Shown piece after piece: positions 29,875 to 39,022 of a stretch of 64,000 nucleotides of DNA. The stretch covers positions 6,450-70,449 of the forward strand of contig NZ_LMDG01000001.1 of NCBI RefSeq assembly GCF_001426265.1, in the 5' to 3' direction. The notes beneath the pieces were generated by a model. That model ran no database searches and was not told the DNA's origin. It saw nothing but the letters and a program-made list of their open reading frames with translations. The first letter of the stretch is position 1; every line of letters starts with the position of its first letter. The translations under genes and the position numbers were made by a program. This stretch comes from Rhizobium sp. Root1220 (GTDB lineage: Bacteria > Pseudomonadota > Alphaproteobacteria > Rhizobiales > Rhizobiaceae).

Positions 29875-30510
29875 TAGACGCGTCCGTATAAATCTTGGAG
29901 GCGAACCGTGTCATCCTCATTCAGATATATGCTGTCAACGATGCTCGAATTATCCAGTTGACGCATGTGACCTGCAGGCATGTAGGTAGGCTTATTGGTG
30001 CTCAACAGAATCTCCGGGGTCGCCATCTAAAACTTTTGCTCCTGCGACTGCAACCGAATGTCGATTGCGATGGTGACGCATTTGCAAGCCCAAGCGCTGT
30101 TCACCGCACTTCGGACGCGCCACCGAGTGGTAGACCTGCCATGAACTTCTTAACCCATTCTGACGGCGGCACTTAATGGCTATCGCAGCTAACATGCGCG
30201 TTTGCGAGACGCAAGGAGTGTAAACACATGCGCTGCCTCCTTTCCCCACCGAGCGTCGCCAGTTGCTTAGAGGGATCGAACGGTGGACAGCAGTTTCCGG
30301 CAGGTGTTGTCTCGGAAATCTTCGGTAGCAGTGCACTTCATCGGGGCTATCCAGAAGCGCCTTGGCTATTTTATCGCACGCTGAGAAAACCGCACCGATG
30401 AAGATAGCACCATCGGTCCGGGCTGCCGAATGACCAGCCAGCAGATCGACGGCCAACCGATAGAGGGGCAGCTTATTCGAATGCTATCCCATGTCCCTGG
30501 ACAGCAGCCG
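29875..30510. other. Gap upstream of wzm, no gene seen
   Basis: About 635 bp between wzm and the integrase remnant. The open frames on both strands are unremarkable and lack ribosome sites. It presumably holds the wzm promoter and eroded island-edge DNA; I recognise no repeat or tRNA fragment in it. Confidence 0.45.
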
Positions 30511-30962
30511 TCACCCTCCTAGGCAGAAGGCCTCCCACGCCAACATCATGGCCCGCCGTTGATCGATAAGGTCGGTACGATGGTAGGCACCCTCGACTGC
30601 ATTTTTGACAGGATGGGCGAGCGCCTGCTTCGTAACATCGCGAGATGTGTTCGTTTTAGATGCCCAGTCCCAAAGCTTGAGCGGAAGCCATGAGTGATAG
30701 CAATGCGCCCTGGCGTATCGCTCATAACCTTGTTGTCCCGGAGGAATTTGGTAAGCGTCATAACGCTCATCGCCGTGACCATTGCCCGAAAGTTGCGGCG
30801 CCCAGAGCCAACGATGAACACTAGGAACGCCAGGTGACGTATAGCCGATTTCCGCCCCAACGCCGCTACAAAATCGAGACCCGGCATGTTGCGTTTGTGT
30901 CGCGTGGACTGGCCGAGTTTGCGTGGAAACCGTTGGAAATCAAAGGAATCGGATTGCAACAA
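30511..30962 (-). pseudogene. Tyrosine-type (P4-like) integrase, C-terminal remnant
   Basis: The minus strand reads MTLTKFLRDNKV, then ITHGFRSSF (the HxxR box). After a one-base frame change near 30668-30675 it continues WDWASKTNTSRDVTKQALAH (the LAH box) and EGAYHRTDLIDQRRAMM (the catalytic Tyr), ending AWEAFCLGG before a stop. This is the C-terminal catalytic region of the P4-type integrases that insert at tRNA genes. The N-terminal half is missing or unrecognisable, so the gene is dead. It lies about 50 bp from the 3' end of tRNA-Phe, as expected for an island integrase. Confidence 0.8.
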
Positions 30963-31010
30963 GGGCGCAACACAATCGCTATCGAAAACCGGCTAAGTTC
31001 TTGAAATTTA

Positions 31011-31086
31011 TGGTGCCCAGACGCGGATTTGAACCACGGACACGCGGATTTTCAATCCGCTGCTCTACCAACTGAGCTATCTGGGC
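31011..31086 (-). tRNA. tRNA-Phe (GAA)
   Basis: The minus strand folds into a standard 76-nt cloverleaf with an encoded CCA end. The acceptor GCCCAGA pairs with TCTGGGC, and the D arm has AGCTCAGTTGGTAGAGC. The anticodon stem GGATT/AATCC holds the loop with GAA, and the T arm has GGTTCAAATCC. It follows yacG in the same direction. Its 3' end faces the integrase remnant, so it is the probable attachment site of the polysaccharide island. Confidence 0.97.
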
Positions 31087-31268
31087 TTACCGGCTTCACT
31101 GCGGTTCTCGTTGACTTAGAACCGCGGGGCATTGGTTTTCCCCGGAAGCGAGCGGGGTTATAGCATCTTGCTCGGACATGGCAAGCGTCAAATGAGAGTT
31201 TTTTGAAAGGCTGCACGTTTTTGCAGATTATTAAACAAATTGAATGGCTTCGCGTACGGGAAACCCGG

Positions 31269-31478
31269 TCACTCCTCGTCCGGATATTCAGCCTTGGTCT
31301 CGTCTTCGGCAACCGGGATCGCATAGGAACCCGTCAGCCATCGCGAAAGGTCGATTTCACGACACCGGTTGGAGCAGAAAGGGTAGTGTTCACGGTGGGA
31401 AGGCTTGGCGCATTCCGGGCATGGGCGCGTCTTGCGCAACGGCTCTACTTTGGCACCCGTTTTCATCTGGTCTGACAT
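31269..31478 (-). CDS. yacG: DNA gyrase inhibitor YacG (zinc-binding)
   Basis: A 69-aa protein with the YacG zinc knuckle: RPCPECAKP followed by HYPFCSNRCREIDLSRWL (four Cys), then the acidic tail. The family binds GyrB and inhibits supercoiling in E. coli. GAGGACC lies before the ATG. It is about 30 bp downstream of maf, in the order infA, maf, yacG, tRNA-Phe, which I recognise from rhizobial chromosomes. Confidence 0.93.
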   Translation of the reverse strand: MSDQMKTGAKVEPLRKTRPCPECAKPSHREHYPFCSNRCREIDLSRWLTGSYAIPVAEDETKAEYPDEE

Positions 31479-31508
31479 TAGCGGTCCTCGGAGAGGGTTT
31501 CAGGGCGA

Positions 31509-32129
31509 TCAGCCCTCTGGCCACCGGCTATGGACGTCGAAGCCTTCGCCGGTCAGCAACAGGATGGTTTCATAGAGCGGCAGGCCTACGACATTGGTAT
31601 AGGAGCCGATCATCTTCTGGACGAAGGTGCCGGCAAGCCCCTGAATGCCGTAAGCGCCGGCCTTGCCGCGCCACTGACCGGAGGCAAGGTAGTTCTCGAT
31701 CTCGAAACCTGAAAGGCGCTTGAAGCGCACCTTGGTCTCGACGATCTTCTGACGGATCTTGCGGTCCGGCGTTACGAGGCAAACGCCAGTGTAAACCCAG
31801 TGGCTGCGGCCGGACAAGAGATAGAGCGACGCCGATGCTTCGTCCGCAAATTCGGCCTTGCCGAGGATGCGGCGCCCGACGGCGACGACGGTATCGGCAG
31901 ACAGAACGTAGCTGCCCTTCCACGTCACGTCGCCCTTGATCGCGGCAAGGGCCGCCTCGGCCTTCTCGGTCGACAGACGTCGTGCGAGCGAGCGCGGGTG
32001 CTCCGACTTCCTGGGCGTCTCATCGATGTCCATGGGCATCAGGCGCGAAGGTTCGATACCCGCCTGGTTGAGCAGATCGACGCGGCGGGGCGAACCGGAA
32101 GCCAGAATGAGCTTGTATTTGAGCGACAT
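31509..32129 (-). CDS. maf: Maf-like nucleoside triphosphate pyrophosphatase
   Basis: A 206-aa Maf/HAM1-fold protein that removes pyrophosphate from modified or canonical dNTP/NTPs. It has [18 protein letters not shown] (N-terminal signature), [11 protein letters not shown] (catalytic Asp region) and [15 protein letters not shown] near the C-terminus. The frame is open from 32159, but ATG 32129 is preceded by GAGG and matches the family. It lies downstream of infA across a hairpin. Confidence 0.92.
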   Translation of the reverse strand: MSLKYKLILASGSPRRVDLLNQAGIEPSRLMPMDIDETPRKSEHPRSLARRLSTEKAEAALAAIKGDVTWKGSYVLSADTVVAVGRRILGKAEFADEASASLYLLSGRSHWVYTGVCLVTPDRKIRQKIVETKVRFKRLSGFEIENYLASGQWRGKAGAYGIQGLAGTFVQKMIGSYTNVVGLPLYETILLLTGEGFDVHSRWPEG

Positions 32130-32157
32130 GGAACCTCGACCACCGGCAGACGGGAGC

Positions 32158-32177
32158 AAAAGCCCTTGCGGGCTTTC
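32158..32177 (-). terminator. Hairpin between infA and maf
   Basis: On the minus strand, AAAGCCC-GCAA-GGGCTTT forms a 7-bp stem with a GCAA tetraloop ending in T residues, just after the infA stop. It may terminate or attenuate infA transcripts before maf. Confidence 0.6.
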
Positions 32178-32186
32178 GGGCCAAGC

Positions 32187-32405
32187 TTATTTGAAACGAT
32201 AGGTGATACGGCCCTTGGTGAGGTCGTAAGGCGTCATTTCCACAAGAACCTTGTCGCCCGCCAGAACGCGAATACGGTTCTTGCGCATGCGACCGGCCGT
32301 ATGGGCAATGATTTCGTGTTCATTTTCGAGCTTCACGCGGAATGTCGCATTCGGCAGAAGTTCGGTCACGATACCCGGAAATTCGAGGACTTCTTCTTTA
32401 GGCAT
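32187..32405 (-). CDS. infA: Translation initiation factor IF-1
   Basis: A 72-aa S1/OB-fold protein: [40 protein letters not shown] and [20 protein letters not shown] are the IF-1 signature almost unchanged. It binds the A site of the 30S subunit during initiation. AGGAAGA lies before the ATG. The 118-bp gap upstream should hold its promoter. Confidence 0.98.
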   Translation of the reverse strand: MPKEEVLEFPGIVTELLPNATFRVKLENEHEIIAHTAGRMRKNRIRVLAGDKVLVEMTPYDLTKGRITYRFK

Positions 32406-32523
32406 ATAACGGTTTTCTTCCTGTTAGTTGAGATGACGGCGCTGGCCGCCCCAAAATTTGGGCGGAAACTACACAATCGGGTGCGGTTTGTGAACCGAAT
32501 TGATCGCGTTTCCGTTATTTGTT

Positions 32524-33000
32524 TCACGCCGACTGCGCGGCAATACCATTTCTCTTGAGTAGCCGGCTCTCGATGAGATCGGTCAGGCGGTTTCGGACCT
32601 CTCGATAGGCATGCAGAATCTGGTCTCGCGTTCCCTGCACGACGGTCGGATCCATGGTCGGCCAGTAGACGACTTCGATGGCTTTGGAGCGGGTGAGTTC
32701 CAGGGCGGCGTGGTGGGCCTGCGGCGAAAGCGTGATGATGAGATCGAAATAGTCGTCTTCGAGCTCATCGAGGGTCTGCGGATGACGGCGACCGAGAGAA
32801 AGTCCGATTTCCTCCAGCACCACGTCGACGAACGGATCGCGCTCACCGGCACGCACGCCTGCCGAGCGTATGTAGATATTGGCGGACAACATGCTGCGGG
32901 CGATCGCTTCGGCCATCGGCGAGCGGATGGCGTTCATCCCGCACATGAAAAGAATGGCGCCGTGCCCAGTTGTGACATTCCTGCCTACCGCGAGCTCCAT
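32524..33000 (-). CDS. Low-molecular-weight phosphatase family protein
   Basis: A 158-aa protein with LFMCGMNAIRSPMAEAIARS, a CX5R(S) phosphate loop of the LMW protein-tyrosine phosphatase and arsenate reductase fold. The internal residues (GMNAI) are not the standard set. STP-like VYWPTMDPT provides the general-acid Asp-Pro. ATG 33000 lies 5 nt after the upstream UPF0262 stop; ATG 33030 would overlap that gene. The substrate is unknown; tyrosine phosphatase activity is inferred. Confidence 0.85.
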   Translation of the reverse strand: MELAVGRNVTTGHGAILFMCGMNAIRSPMAEAIARSMLSANIYIRSAGVRAGERDPFVDVVLEEIGLSLGRRHPQTLDELEDDYFDLIITLSPQAHHAALELTRSKAIEVVYWPTMDPTVVQGTRDQILHAYREVRNRLTDLIESRLLKRNGIAAQSA

Positions 33001-33005
33001 CACTC

Positions 33006-33479
33006 TCACCCGCGCCAGTAGAGAACGCAAACCAATGTGAAGAGCCTGCGGGCGGTATCGAAATCCACCTCGATCTTGCCGTTCAGGCGATCCCTCAGCG
33101 TCTGCGAGCCTTCGTTGTGAATGCCGCGCCGTCCCATGTCGATCGCCTCGATGCGGCTCGGGGAGGCGGAGCGTATGGCTTCGTAGTAGCTTTCGCAGAT
33201 CATGAAGTAGTCCTTCACGATGCGGCGAAATGGAGTTAGCGACAGGATGTGCGTGGCAACCGCAGCGCCTCCATCCGTGGTAATGCCGAAAACCAGCTTG
33301 GCATCGACCAGCGAAATATTCAGCCGGTACGGACCGCCTGAATGCCCAATGGGCGCGAATCTGTTTTCTTCGATAAGGTCGAAGATGGCGACCGCGCGCT
33401 CGTGCTCGACATCGGGCGTCGCTCGGCCGATGGTGTCGTCAAGGACGACGTCGCAAAGCCGGAAGTCGCCCGTCGCCAT
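33006..33479 (-). CDS. UPF0262 family protein
   Basis: A 157-aa protein of unknown function conserved in Rhizobiales. It starts [20 protein letters not shown] and contains [20 protein letters not shown] and [16 protein letters not shown], which I associate with UPF0262. AGGTAGGAC gives a good ribosome site, and the start is only 3 nt after the hisD stop. It is probably co-transcribed with hisD and the phosphatase gene. Confidence 0.88.
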   Translation of the reverse strand: MATGDFRLCDVVLDDTIGRATPDVEHERAVAIFDLIEENRFAPIGHSGGPYRLNISLVDAKLVFGITTDGGAAVATHILSLTPFRRIVKDYFMICESYYEAIRSASPSRIEAIDMGRRGIHNEGSQTLRDRLNGKIEVDFDTARRLFTLVCVLYWRG

Positions 33480-33482
33480 GTC

Positions 33483-34781
33483 CTACCTTTCCAGATTGAG
33501 ACGGATCGCAACCGATCGCGCATGGGCGTCGAGCCCTTCCGACACCGCGAGCGCAATAGCCGCCGGGCCGAGCGTGCGAAGCTGCTCGGGACCAAGCCGC
33601 AGGATCGAGGTGCGCTTCACGAAGTCGAGGACAGACAGGCCTGACGAGAAGCGTGCTGAACGTGCCGTCGGCAGAACGTGGTTCGACCCACCGACATAAT
33701 CGCCGATCACCTCCGGCGTATGTGCACCAATGAAGATCGCGCCAGCATTGCGAATGCCATCGAGCAATGGGTCCGGATCAGCAACGGCGAGTTCGAGATG
33801 CTCGGCCGCGATGCGATTGGCCAGCGGAATGGCATCCCTGAAGTTTTTCACAAGAATGATCGCGCCGAAATCGCGCCAGCTCGCGGCCGCGGTTTCCGAG
33901 CGGTTCAGCGTTGTCAGCTGGCGTTCGACCGCAGCTTCTACCGACTTCGCAAATACGGCGTCGTCAGTAACGAGTATCGCCTGTGAACTCGTGTCGTGCT
34001 CGGCTTGAGCCAGCAGGTCGGCGGCAATCCAGTCCGGATTGTTGTGCCGATCGGCAATAACCAGCACTTCCGAAGGCCCGGCGATCATGTCGATGCCGAC
34101 CGTGCCGAACACATGTTTCTTCGCGGCGGCGACATAGGCGTTGCCGGGACCAGTGATCTTGGCGACGGGTGCAATCGTCTCCGTGCCATAGGCGAGTGCT
34201 GCGATGGCCTGGGCCCCGCCGACCCTGTAGATTTCGCTTACGCCCGCCAGCTTGGCAGCGGCGAGCACCGCCGGGTTGACCAAACCGCCGGTCGCAGGAA
34301 CCGCGATTACGATGCGATCGACGCCTGCGACTTTCGCCGGCACGGCATTCATCAGGACCGAACTCGGATAGCTTGCCGTGCCGCCGGGCACGTAGAGGCC
34401 GACGGCCTCAATCGCCGTCCAGCGCGAGCCGAGGCCGACGCCCATGTCGTCCTCGTAGATATCGTCCTTCGGCAGCTGGCGTCGATGGTGAGATTCAATA
34501 CGGACGGCCGCGACCTTGAGCGCGCCAAGAACTTCCGCGGGAACAGCCTCGACCGCTGCATCGATCTCCGCTTCGGTCACGCGCATGGGTGTCGTCGCGT
34601 AATCGATCCCGTCGAATTTCTTCGAGTATTCCGCCAATGCCACGTCGCCACGAGCGCGCACATCGTCGATAATGGCGCGAACGACCACATTCACATCTTC
34701 GGACACTTCACGCTTGGTCGTCAGGAAAGCGGCAAAACGCTGCTCGAAACCCTCCGATGCCTGATCCAGCCAGATTGCCAA
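33483..34781 (-). CDS. hisD: Histidinol dehydrogenase
   Basis: Catalyses the last two oxidations of histidine synthesis (histidinol to histidine) with NAD and Zn. The 432-aa length is normal. Signatures include GLYVPGGTASYPSSVLM, IAGPSEVLVIADRHNNPDWI, DLLAQAEHDTSSQAIL and AEHLELAVADP (metal and base residues). It starts at a TTG preceded by GGAAGAGGGAT; no better in-frame ATG lies near the N-terminus. It lies downstream of the DUF2948 gene in the common rhizobial order. Confidence 0.97.
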   Translation of the reverse strand: MAIWLDQASEGFEQRFAAFLTTKREVSEDVNVVVRAIIDDVRARGDVALAEYSKKFDGIDYATTPMRVTEAEIDAAVEAVPAEVLGALKVAAVRIESHHRRQLPKDDIYEDDMGVGLGSRWTAIEAVGLYVPGGTASYPSSVLMNAVPAKVAGVDRIVIAVPATGGLVNPAVLAAAKLAGVSEIYRVGGAQAIAALAYGTETIAPVAKITGPGNAYVAAAKKHVFGTVGIDMIAGPSEVLVIADRHNNPDWIAADLLAQAEHDTSSQAILVTDDAVFAKSVEAAVERQLTTLNRSETAAASWRDFGAIILVKNFRDAIPLANRIAAEHLELAVADPDPLLDGIRNAGAIFIGAHTPEVIGDYVGGSNHVLPTARSARFSSGLSVLDFVKRTSILRLGPEQLRTLGPAAIALAVSEGLDAHARSVAIRLNLER

Positions 34782-34818
34782 CGCCGATATCCCTCTTCCT
34801 ATACTCAGTTAATGCAGG

Positions 34819-35256
34819 CTAGGCGCCGGGGTGGCGTGGCCTAGAGGCGGCTTCCCACGCACCACCGATATCTGCAAGTTGAATTTCAATGCATTCCACG
34901 TCGAGCACAATGGTGGCGGCGCCGGAAAGCACCAGTTCGATGGTGCCGTCAGGCCCCTCGCCCTTCTGTTCGAAGCGGATGGCAAGCAGCGACAGTACGT
35001 CATCGCGATTCTTGCGGTCGATGCCGGTGGAACGAACGGCAAGCACCCGCTTGAACACCAGTGCGGCGCGCCGGCGTTCAAAACCCTTGCGCTTTCTCGC
35101 CGCCTCTTCCCAGACGAAGCGATTGGCGGCGACGGAAAACTGGCCATCGCGCGGCGACCAGGCGATATCGGCGACCTTGAAGACACTATCCTGCAAATGC
35201 GCGGAGACGACGGCAAGATCTTCGCTATCAAGCGCAACAAGCTTCAGGTCAGTCAT
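34819..35256 (-). CDS. DUF2948 family protein
   Basis: A 145-aa alphaproteobacterial protein of unknown function: MTDLKLVALDSEDLAVVSAH, then VADIAWSPRDGQFSVAANRF and RRRAALVFKRVLAVRS, which I recognise as DUF2948. ATG 35256 is preferred over 35334 for family length. It lies between murA and hisD. No motif suggests an activity. Confidence 0.87.
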   Translation of the reverse strand: MTDLKLVALDSEDLAVVSAHLQDSVFKVADIAWSPRDGQFSVAANRFVWEEAARKRKGFERRRAALVFKRVLAVRSTGIDRKNRDDVLSLLAIRFEQKGEGPDGTIELVLSGAATIVLDVECIEIQLADIGGAWEAASRPRHPGA

Positions 35257-35372
35257 GCAGGCAAAACCCCATCGCCGATGCACCGCCGGAATGGCGATGC
35301 GTTCTGACAACGGACATAAGGCGCGACAGCGCAATGCGCAACCGGGCTATAGGGCGAAGAAACGCCCTTTCG

Positions 35373-36665
35373 TTACTCGCTGACGCGCTCGACGATCGCC
35401 CCACAGCGAGTGAGCTTCTCTTCCAGACGCTCAAAGCCGCGGTCTAGATGATAGACTCGAGAGACAATGGTCTCCCCTTCAGCCGCAAGGCCGGCGATGA
35501 CCAGCGACACCGAGGCGCGCAGATCGGTCGCCATGACGGGCGCGCCGCGCAAGCGCTGGACGCCTTCGATCTTGGCCGTCTGGCCGGAGAGCGAGATCTT
35601 CGCGCCAAGACGCGCAAGTTCCTGCACGTGCATGAAGCGGTTTTCGAAGATGGTCTCGGTGACATGCGAAATGCCGGTGGACCGCGTCATCAGAGCCATG
35701 AACTGCGCCTGCAGGTCAGTCGGGAAGCCGGGGAAGGGATCGGTCACAATGTCTACGGGCTTGATTCCCGCGCCGTTGCGCCTGACGCGCATGCCGTTGT
35801 TCGTTGAAGAAATCTCGGTACCGGCACGGCGAAGCGTCTCGAGCGCCGTATCGAGCAGGGCCACGTCGGTATTCTCCAGCACGACGTCACCGCCGGCCAT
35901 GGCCACGGCCATCGCATAGGTGCCGGTCTCGATGCGATCAGGCAACACGCGGTGGCGCGCGCCCGAGAGCGACGTGACGCCCTCGATGGTAATCGTGCTC
36001 GTGCCGGCGCCCGATATCTTGGCGCCCATGGCGATCAGGCAGTTGGCGAGATCGACGACTTCAGGTTCGCGGGCCGCATTGCCGATCACGGTCGTGCCGC
36101 GGGCAAGCGTTGCGGCCATCATCATGACGTGGGTGGCACCGACCGAGACCTTCGGGAAGGTGTAGCGGGCGCCGATCAGGCCGCCCTTTGGCGCCGTCGC
36201 GTTTATATAGCCGGCGTCGATCTCGAGGTTGGCGCCGAGGGCCGTCAGGCCATCGAGGAACAGATCGACCGGGCGCGTGCCGATGGCGCAACCGCCGGGC
36301 AGCGAGACGCGGCACTGGCCTTCACGCGCCAGAAGCGGGCCGATAACCCAGAAGGAGGCGCGCATCTTCGATACCAGTTCGTAAGGCGCGGTCGTATCGA
36401 CGATGGTGCGGCAAGTGAAATGGATGGTGCGGGAGTAGCTGTCCTCCTGGCGTTCGCGGCGGCCGTTCACCGACACATCGACGCCATGATTGCCGAGAAT
36501 GCGCAGCAGCTGCTCGACGTCGGCCAGATGCGGCACGTTTTCAAGCGTCAGCGTATCGCTGGTCAGCAGCGAGGCGATCATCAGCGGCAGGGCGGCATTC
36601 TTGGCGCCGGAAATCGGAATGACGCCGTTAAGCTCATTGCCGCCGACAATTCTAATACGATCCAT
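35373..36665 (-). CDS. murA: UDP-GlcNAc 1-carboxyvinyltransferase
   Basis: First committed step of peptidoglycan synthesis: transfers enolpyruvate from PEP to UDP-GlcNAc. The 430-aa protein has [16 protein letters not shown] (Lys-Asn pair) and the active-site loop [15 protein letters not shown] with the Cys that fosfomycin alkylates. LQAQFMALM and [10 protein letters not shown] are further family segments. The length is normal and the gene looks intact. First gene of the minus-strand run murA, DUF2948, hisD. Confidence 0.97.
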   Translation of the reverse strand: MDRIRIVGGNELNGVIPISGAKNAALPLMIASLLTSDTLTLENVPHLADVEQLLRILGNHGVDVSVNGRRERQEDSYSRTIHFTCRTIVDTTAPYELVSKMRASFWVIGPLLAREGQCRVSLPGGCAIGTRPVDLFLDGLTALGANLEIDAGYINATAPKGGLIGARYTFPKVSVGATHVMMMAATLARGTTVIGNAAREPEVVDLANCLIAMGAKISGAGTSTITIEGVTSLSGARHRVLPDRIETGTYAMAVAMAGGDVVLENTDVALLDTALETLRRAGTEISSTNNGMRVRRNGAGIKPVDIVTDPFPGFPTDLQAQFMALMTRSTGISHVTETIFENRFMHVQELARLGAKISLSGQTAKIEGVQRLRGAPVMATDLRASVSLVIAGLAAEGETIVSRVYHLDRGFERLEEKLTRCGAIVERVSE

Positions 36666-36769
36666 GTGCGCTTACGGGCTATGCCCGCCTTTCTGAACGA
36701 CTGTCTTTTAAAATGATGCGGGTGTTTAGACGAATTTGGAGGGCGCTTCAATTCGTCACGGACGGAACA

Positions 36770-36964
36770 TTAAGATTCGTCCGTTTTTGCGGCAGGCAGT
36801 CCATTTGCCTCATCCGCCTGCCCGGATCGCCGCGCGCGCGTCTGCTGTTTGCGGCGGGACAGATTTTCCCGAAGTTTCTCGGCGGCTCGATCGCGGCGCA
36901 ATTTCGCCTGGCGTTCGATCTCGGCCTTGCGGCTCTGCTGGCCTTTTTCAGTATCTTGGCTCAT
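36770..36964 (-). CDS. Small charged coiled-coil-like protein
   Basis: A 64-aa, very polar, Arg/Lys/Glu-rich frame (KAEIERQAKLRRDRAAEKLR) resembling small rhizobial hypothetical proteins of the DUF4169 kind. The ribosome site is weak. It lies between murA and tRNA-Thr. Helical charge patterning and position suggest a real gene, but I cannot assign a function. Confidence 0.5.
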   Translation of the reverse strand: MSQDTEKGQQSRKAEIERQAKLRRDRAAEKLRENLSRRKQQTRARRSGQADEANGLPAAKTDES

Positions 36965-37115
36965 GCTGCATGGCTTACCCGAATTCGCGCCAATCCAAAA
37001 GTGGCCACGTTAATCTGCGTGAAGATAGAAATTGCGGCTTGCGCTTGTCCCTAAGCTGTGGCAATAGCCCCCCCGTTCACGCAATGCAGCCGGTTCGGTT
37101 GCGCGTCTGGTCCTT

Positions 37116-37190
37116 GCTGCCGTAGCTCAGTGGTAGAGCACACCCTTGGTAAGGGTGAGGTCGGTGGTTCAATCCCACTCGGCAGCACCA
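37116..37190 (+). tRNA. tRNA-Thr (GGT)
   Basis: A 75-nt cloverleaf with encoded CCA. The acceptor GCTGCCG pairs with CGGCAGC. The D arm is AGCTCAGTGGTAGAGC, the anticodon stem ACCCT/AGGGT holds TTGGTAA (anticodon GGT), and the T arm is GGTGGTTCAATCCCACT. The 3.4 kb downstream is gene-poor and accessory in look. Confidence 0.97.
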
Positions 37191-37634
37191 GCTTTCTTCA
37201 GGAAAATCAAAGAAAAGCACGCGCCCGAAATCGGCGACGGCGTGCGACGAGGCTTACTTTCCATCGGCCGAAACGGCGTGCGACGAGGCTTACTTCCTAT
37301 CGGCCGAAAGAGACAGGATGCAAACGGGCTTCCGGCGCTGAGTGGCAAAATCCATCTCGTGATGCGCCTCTATTGGCCGAATCCTATGCGACCGTCAATC
37401 TGCCGGCGAGCGAAGGGACTTGGCGGCACCGGGGCTAAAGCGCATAGCAGCCGCAGGTTATCGTGCCCATGCGGTATTTCTGGCCCAGCAAGACGGATCG
37501 GCCGCTGCGACACAACCGATCACAGCGCCGAGCCTTGCATACGGGACGAAGTATTCGTGCTTAGACGAATAATGATATGAAGCGCGAGATGCACTGGCTT
37601 GCGGTTCTCCTCTGACAGCCAGCGAAGCACGCGG
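37191..37634. other. Non-coding stretch downstream of tRNA-Thr
   Basis: About 440 bp between tRNA-Thr and the dioxygenase-like gene. Apart from the 36-bp tandem duplication listed separately I see no gene, integrase fragment or tRNA repeat. Small open frames here are unsupported. Confidence 0.45.
37238..37309. repeat. 36-bp tandem direct duplication
   Basis: Two adjacent copies (37238-37273 and 37274-37309), each starting CGGCGTGCGACGAGGCTTAC and ending ATCGGCCGAAA, differ at two positions. There is no spacer between them, so this is not a CRISPR. It starts about 50 bp after tRNA-Thr. Confidence 0.9.
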
Positions 37635-38495
37635 TCAGTCGATAAAGCGCACCGCCAACATCAAACGGTCACCTCGCGTGGGAGGAGACGCCCTGTGAAA
37701 GCAGGAGGTATCCTGAACGAATCCTGTACCCGCCGGGCCTTCGATCGTTATCTCGTTTTCGCGGCCAAACTGCTTGTAGACAGCATCCTGGCTCGCGCGC
37801 GCCGATCCCAGCAGCATACGCAACGGCTTCCATTTGTGCGAGCGCTTCATCATTACATGTGCTCCCGAATATCGATCGGTGTCAGTGATGTAGAAACTCG
37901 CATAAACGAAGGCGTATCCAGCAACATCGTAGTGGTAGTCGATCACGCCATGCTTCAATCGCCGACGCTCCTCATCCGCCATCGACGACGCGAAGCTCCA
38001 ATCGAGTATGGTGGTGATCTTTCGCGGCTCGTGACCGAGATACTTGCGCACGATCGAGCGCAGGACGGGATCGTTGATAACCTTCTGCACCGCAGGGCAG
38101 CGGGCAGGGTCAGACACACCGCCTATCGGCATCGGTCGCCCGTCTGACGCTACCCCCTCTGACACGTCAGAATAGAAAAATGTCGGGCCTTTCGGATCGT
38201 AGATCGCATGCAGCGGCTCAGTCAACGCGAACGTCCTTATTTCGTCCACGATATGTAGCGGAAGGTTGAGGCCGACGAAAACTGCCTCGTCGCGGATGCT
38301 TTGCACGATGTCGGGTATTTTTGCACTCGGAAACAGCGTCGGCATGACCCACTTGCCGGGCGCCTTGCCGGCGCGCTGCAAGAAACCAATCGCGCTTCGA
38401 CCAGAACTATAGGCGGCGCGAACCATCCTGAACCTGCCCAAGACGTAAGCGATATTTTGTTTTCGTATCTTTCTCACAAGTGCTGCTGCATCCAT
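37635..38495 (-). CDS. Phytanoyl-CoA dioxygenase-like protein
   Basis: A 286-aa protein of the PhyH-type Fe(II)/2-oxoglutarate oxygenase fold. The first ligand pair is the His-x-Asp in DYHYDVAGY (Asp after His-Tyr), the distal His is in TSCFHRASPPTRGDRLML, and Arg of the last segment would bind 2-oxoglutarate. The N-terminal 60 residues are basic (RKIRKQNIAYVLGRFRMVRA). GGGAGAAGG precedes the ATG. It stands alone, with no pathway partner beside it. Similar proteins occur in glycan and secondary-metabolite loci, so the substrate is open. Confidence 0.72.
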   Translation of the reverse strand: MDAAALVRKIRKQNIAYVLGRFRMVRAAYSSGRSAIGFLQRAGKAPGKWVMPTLFPSAKIPDIVQSIRDEAVFVGLNLPLHIVDEIRTFALTEPLHAIYDPKGPTFFYSDVSEGVASDGRPMPIGGVSDPARCPAVQKVINDPVLRSIVRKYLGHEPRKITTILDWSFASSMADEERRRLKHGVIDYHYDVAGYAFVYASFYITDTDRYSGAHVMMKRSHKWKPLRMLLGSARASQDAVYKQFGRENEITIEGPAGTGFVQDTSCFHRASPPTRGDRLMLAVRFID

Positions 38496-39022
38496 TGGTG
38501 CCTTCTCCCATAAGCTAAAAGTGCAACCCAGCCGTTTAACAAACTAAAGTGTTGTTAGTTTGAGGGGAATTTACCAATCTGAGGTCGATGGGTCGCTAAA
38601 GCGGTAGGTGACGGTCAACTTTCCGACGTAAGCGAAGATGAACACAAGGCGCTAGGATAGCGACACCAGATGGCCGAAGATTGGAAAAGGGAAATACTGG
38701 CAGCCGCGCCTTCTGCGGGACTGCATGAAGGCGTCAAGCAGGGCTTTTCGACAGGTGCTCGGTTGCGTGCCACGGGACGTAAAAGCTGCGATGGCGCCGG
38801 CTCCTGCCACAATCCCGGCTCGCCTTCAAATCGTCACCGAATTGGGTAGCTTCCTCCGACGCATCCAAGCCTGAACACACTGACTTGAGTTGTGCACCAC
38901 ACGTAGGTTTTCCCATTTGCGGGTTTCCGAAATATCGCTAAAATACCTTCTGTACAATGCTTCCTGGAGGAACGCGGAAGCATGTGTGCACGTTATGGCG
39001 TAGGCAACGGAGGAGTACGCCG
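38496..39022. other. Long gap, no gene seen
   Basis: A 527-bp gap between divergent genes. It contains a minus-strand open frame (38734-38916) with no ribosome site and no family I know. Promoters for both neighbours should be here; I could not place them. Confidence 0.4.

Noticed and set aside
29992..30456. 154-aa minus-strand open frame between wzm and the integrase remnant.
   Set aside because: No ribosome site, no recognisable motif and unlikely composition; probably decayed DNA.
33996..34844. 282-aa plus-strand open frame.
   Set aside because: Antisense shadow of hisD in GC-rich DNA.
37238..37309. Repeats as a possible CRISPR array.
   Set aside because: Only two copies, directly adjacent with no spacers.
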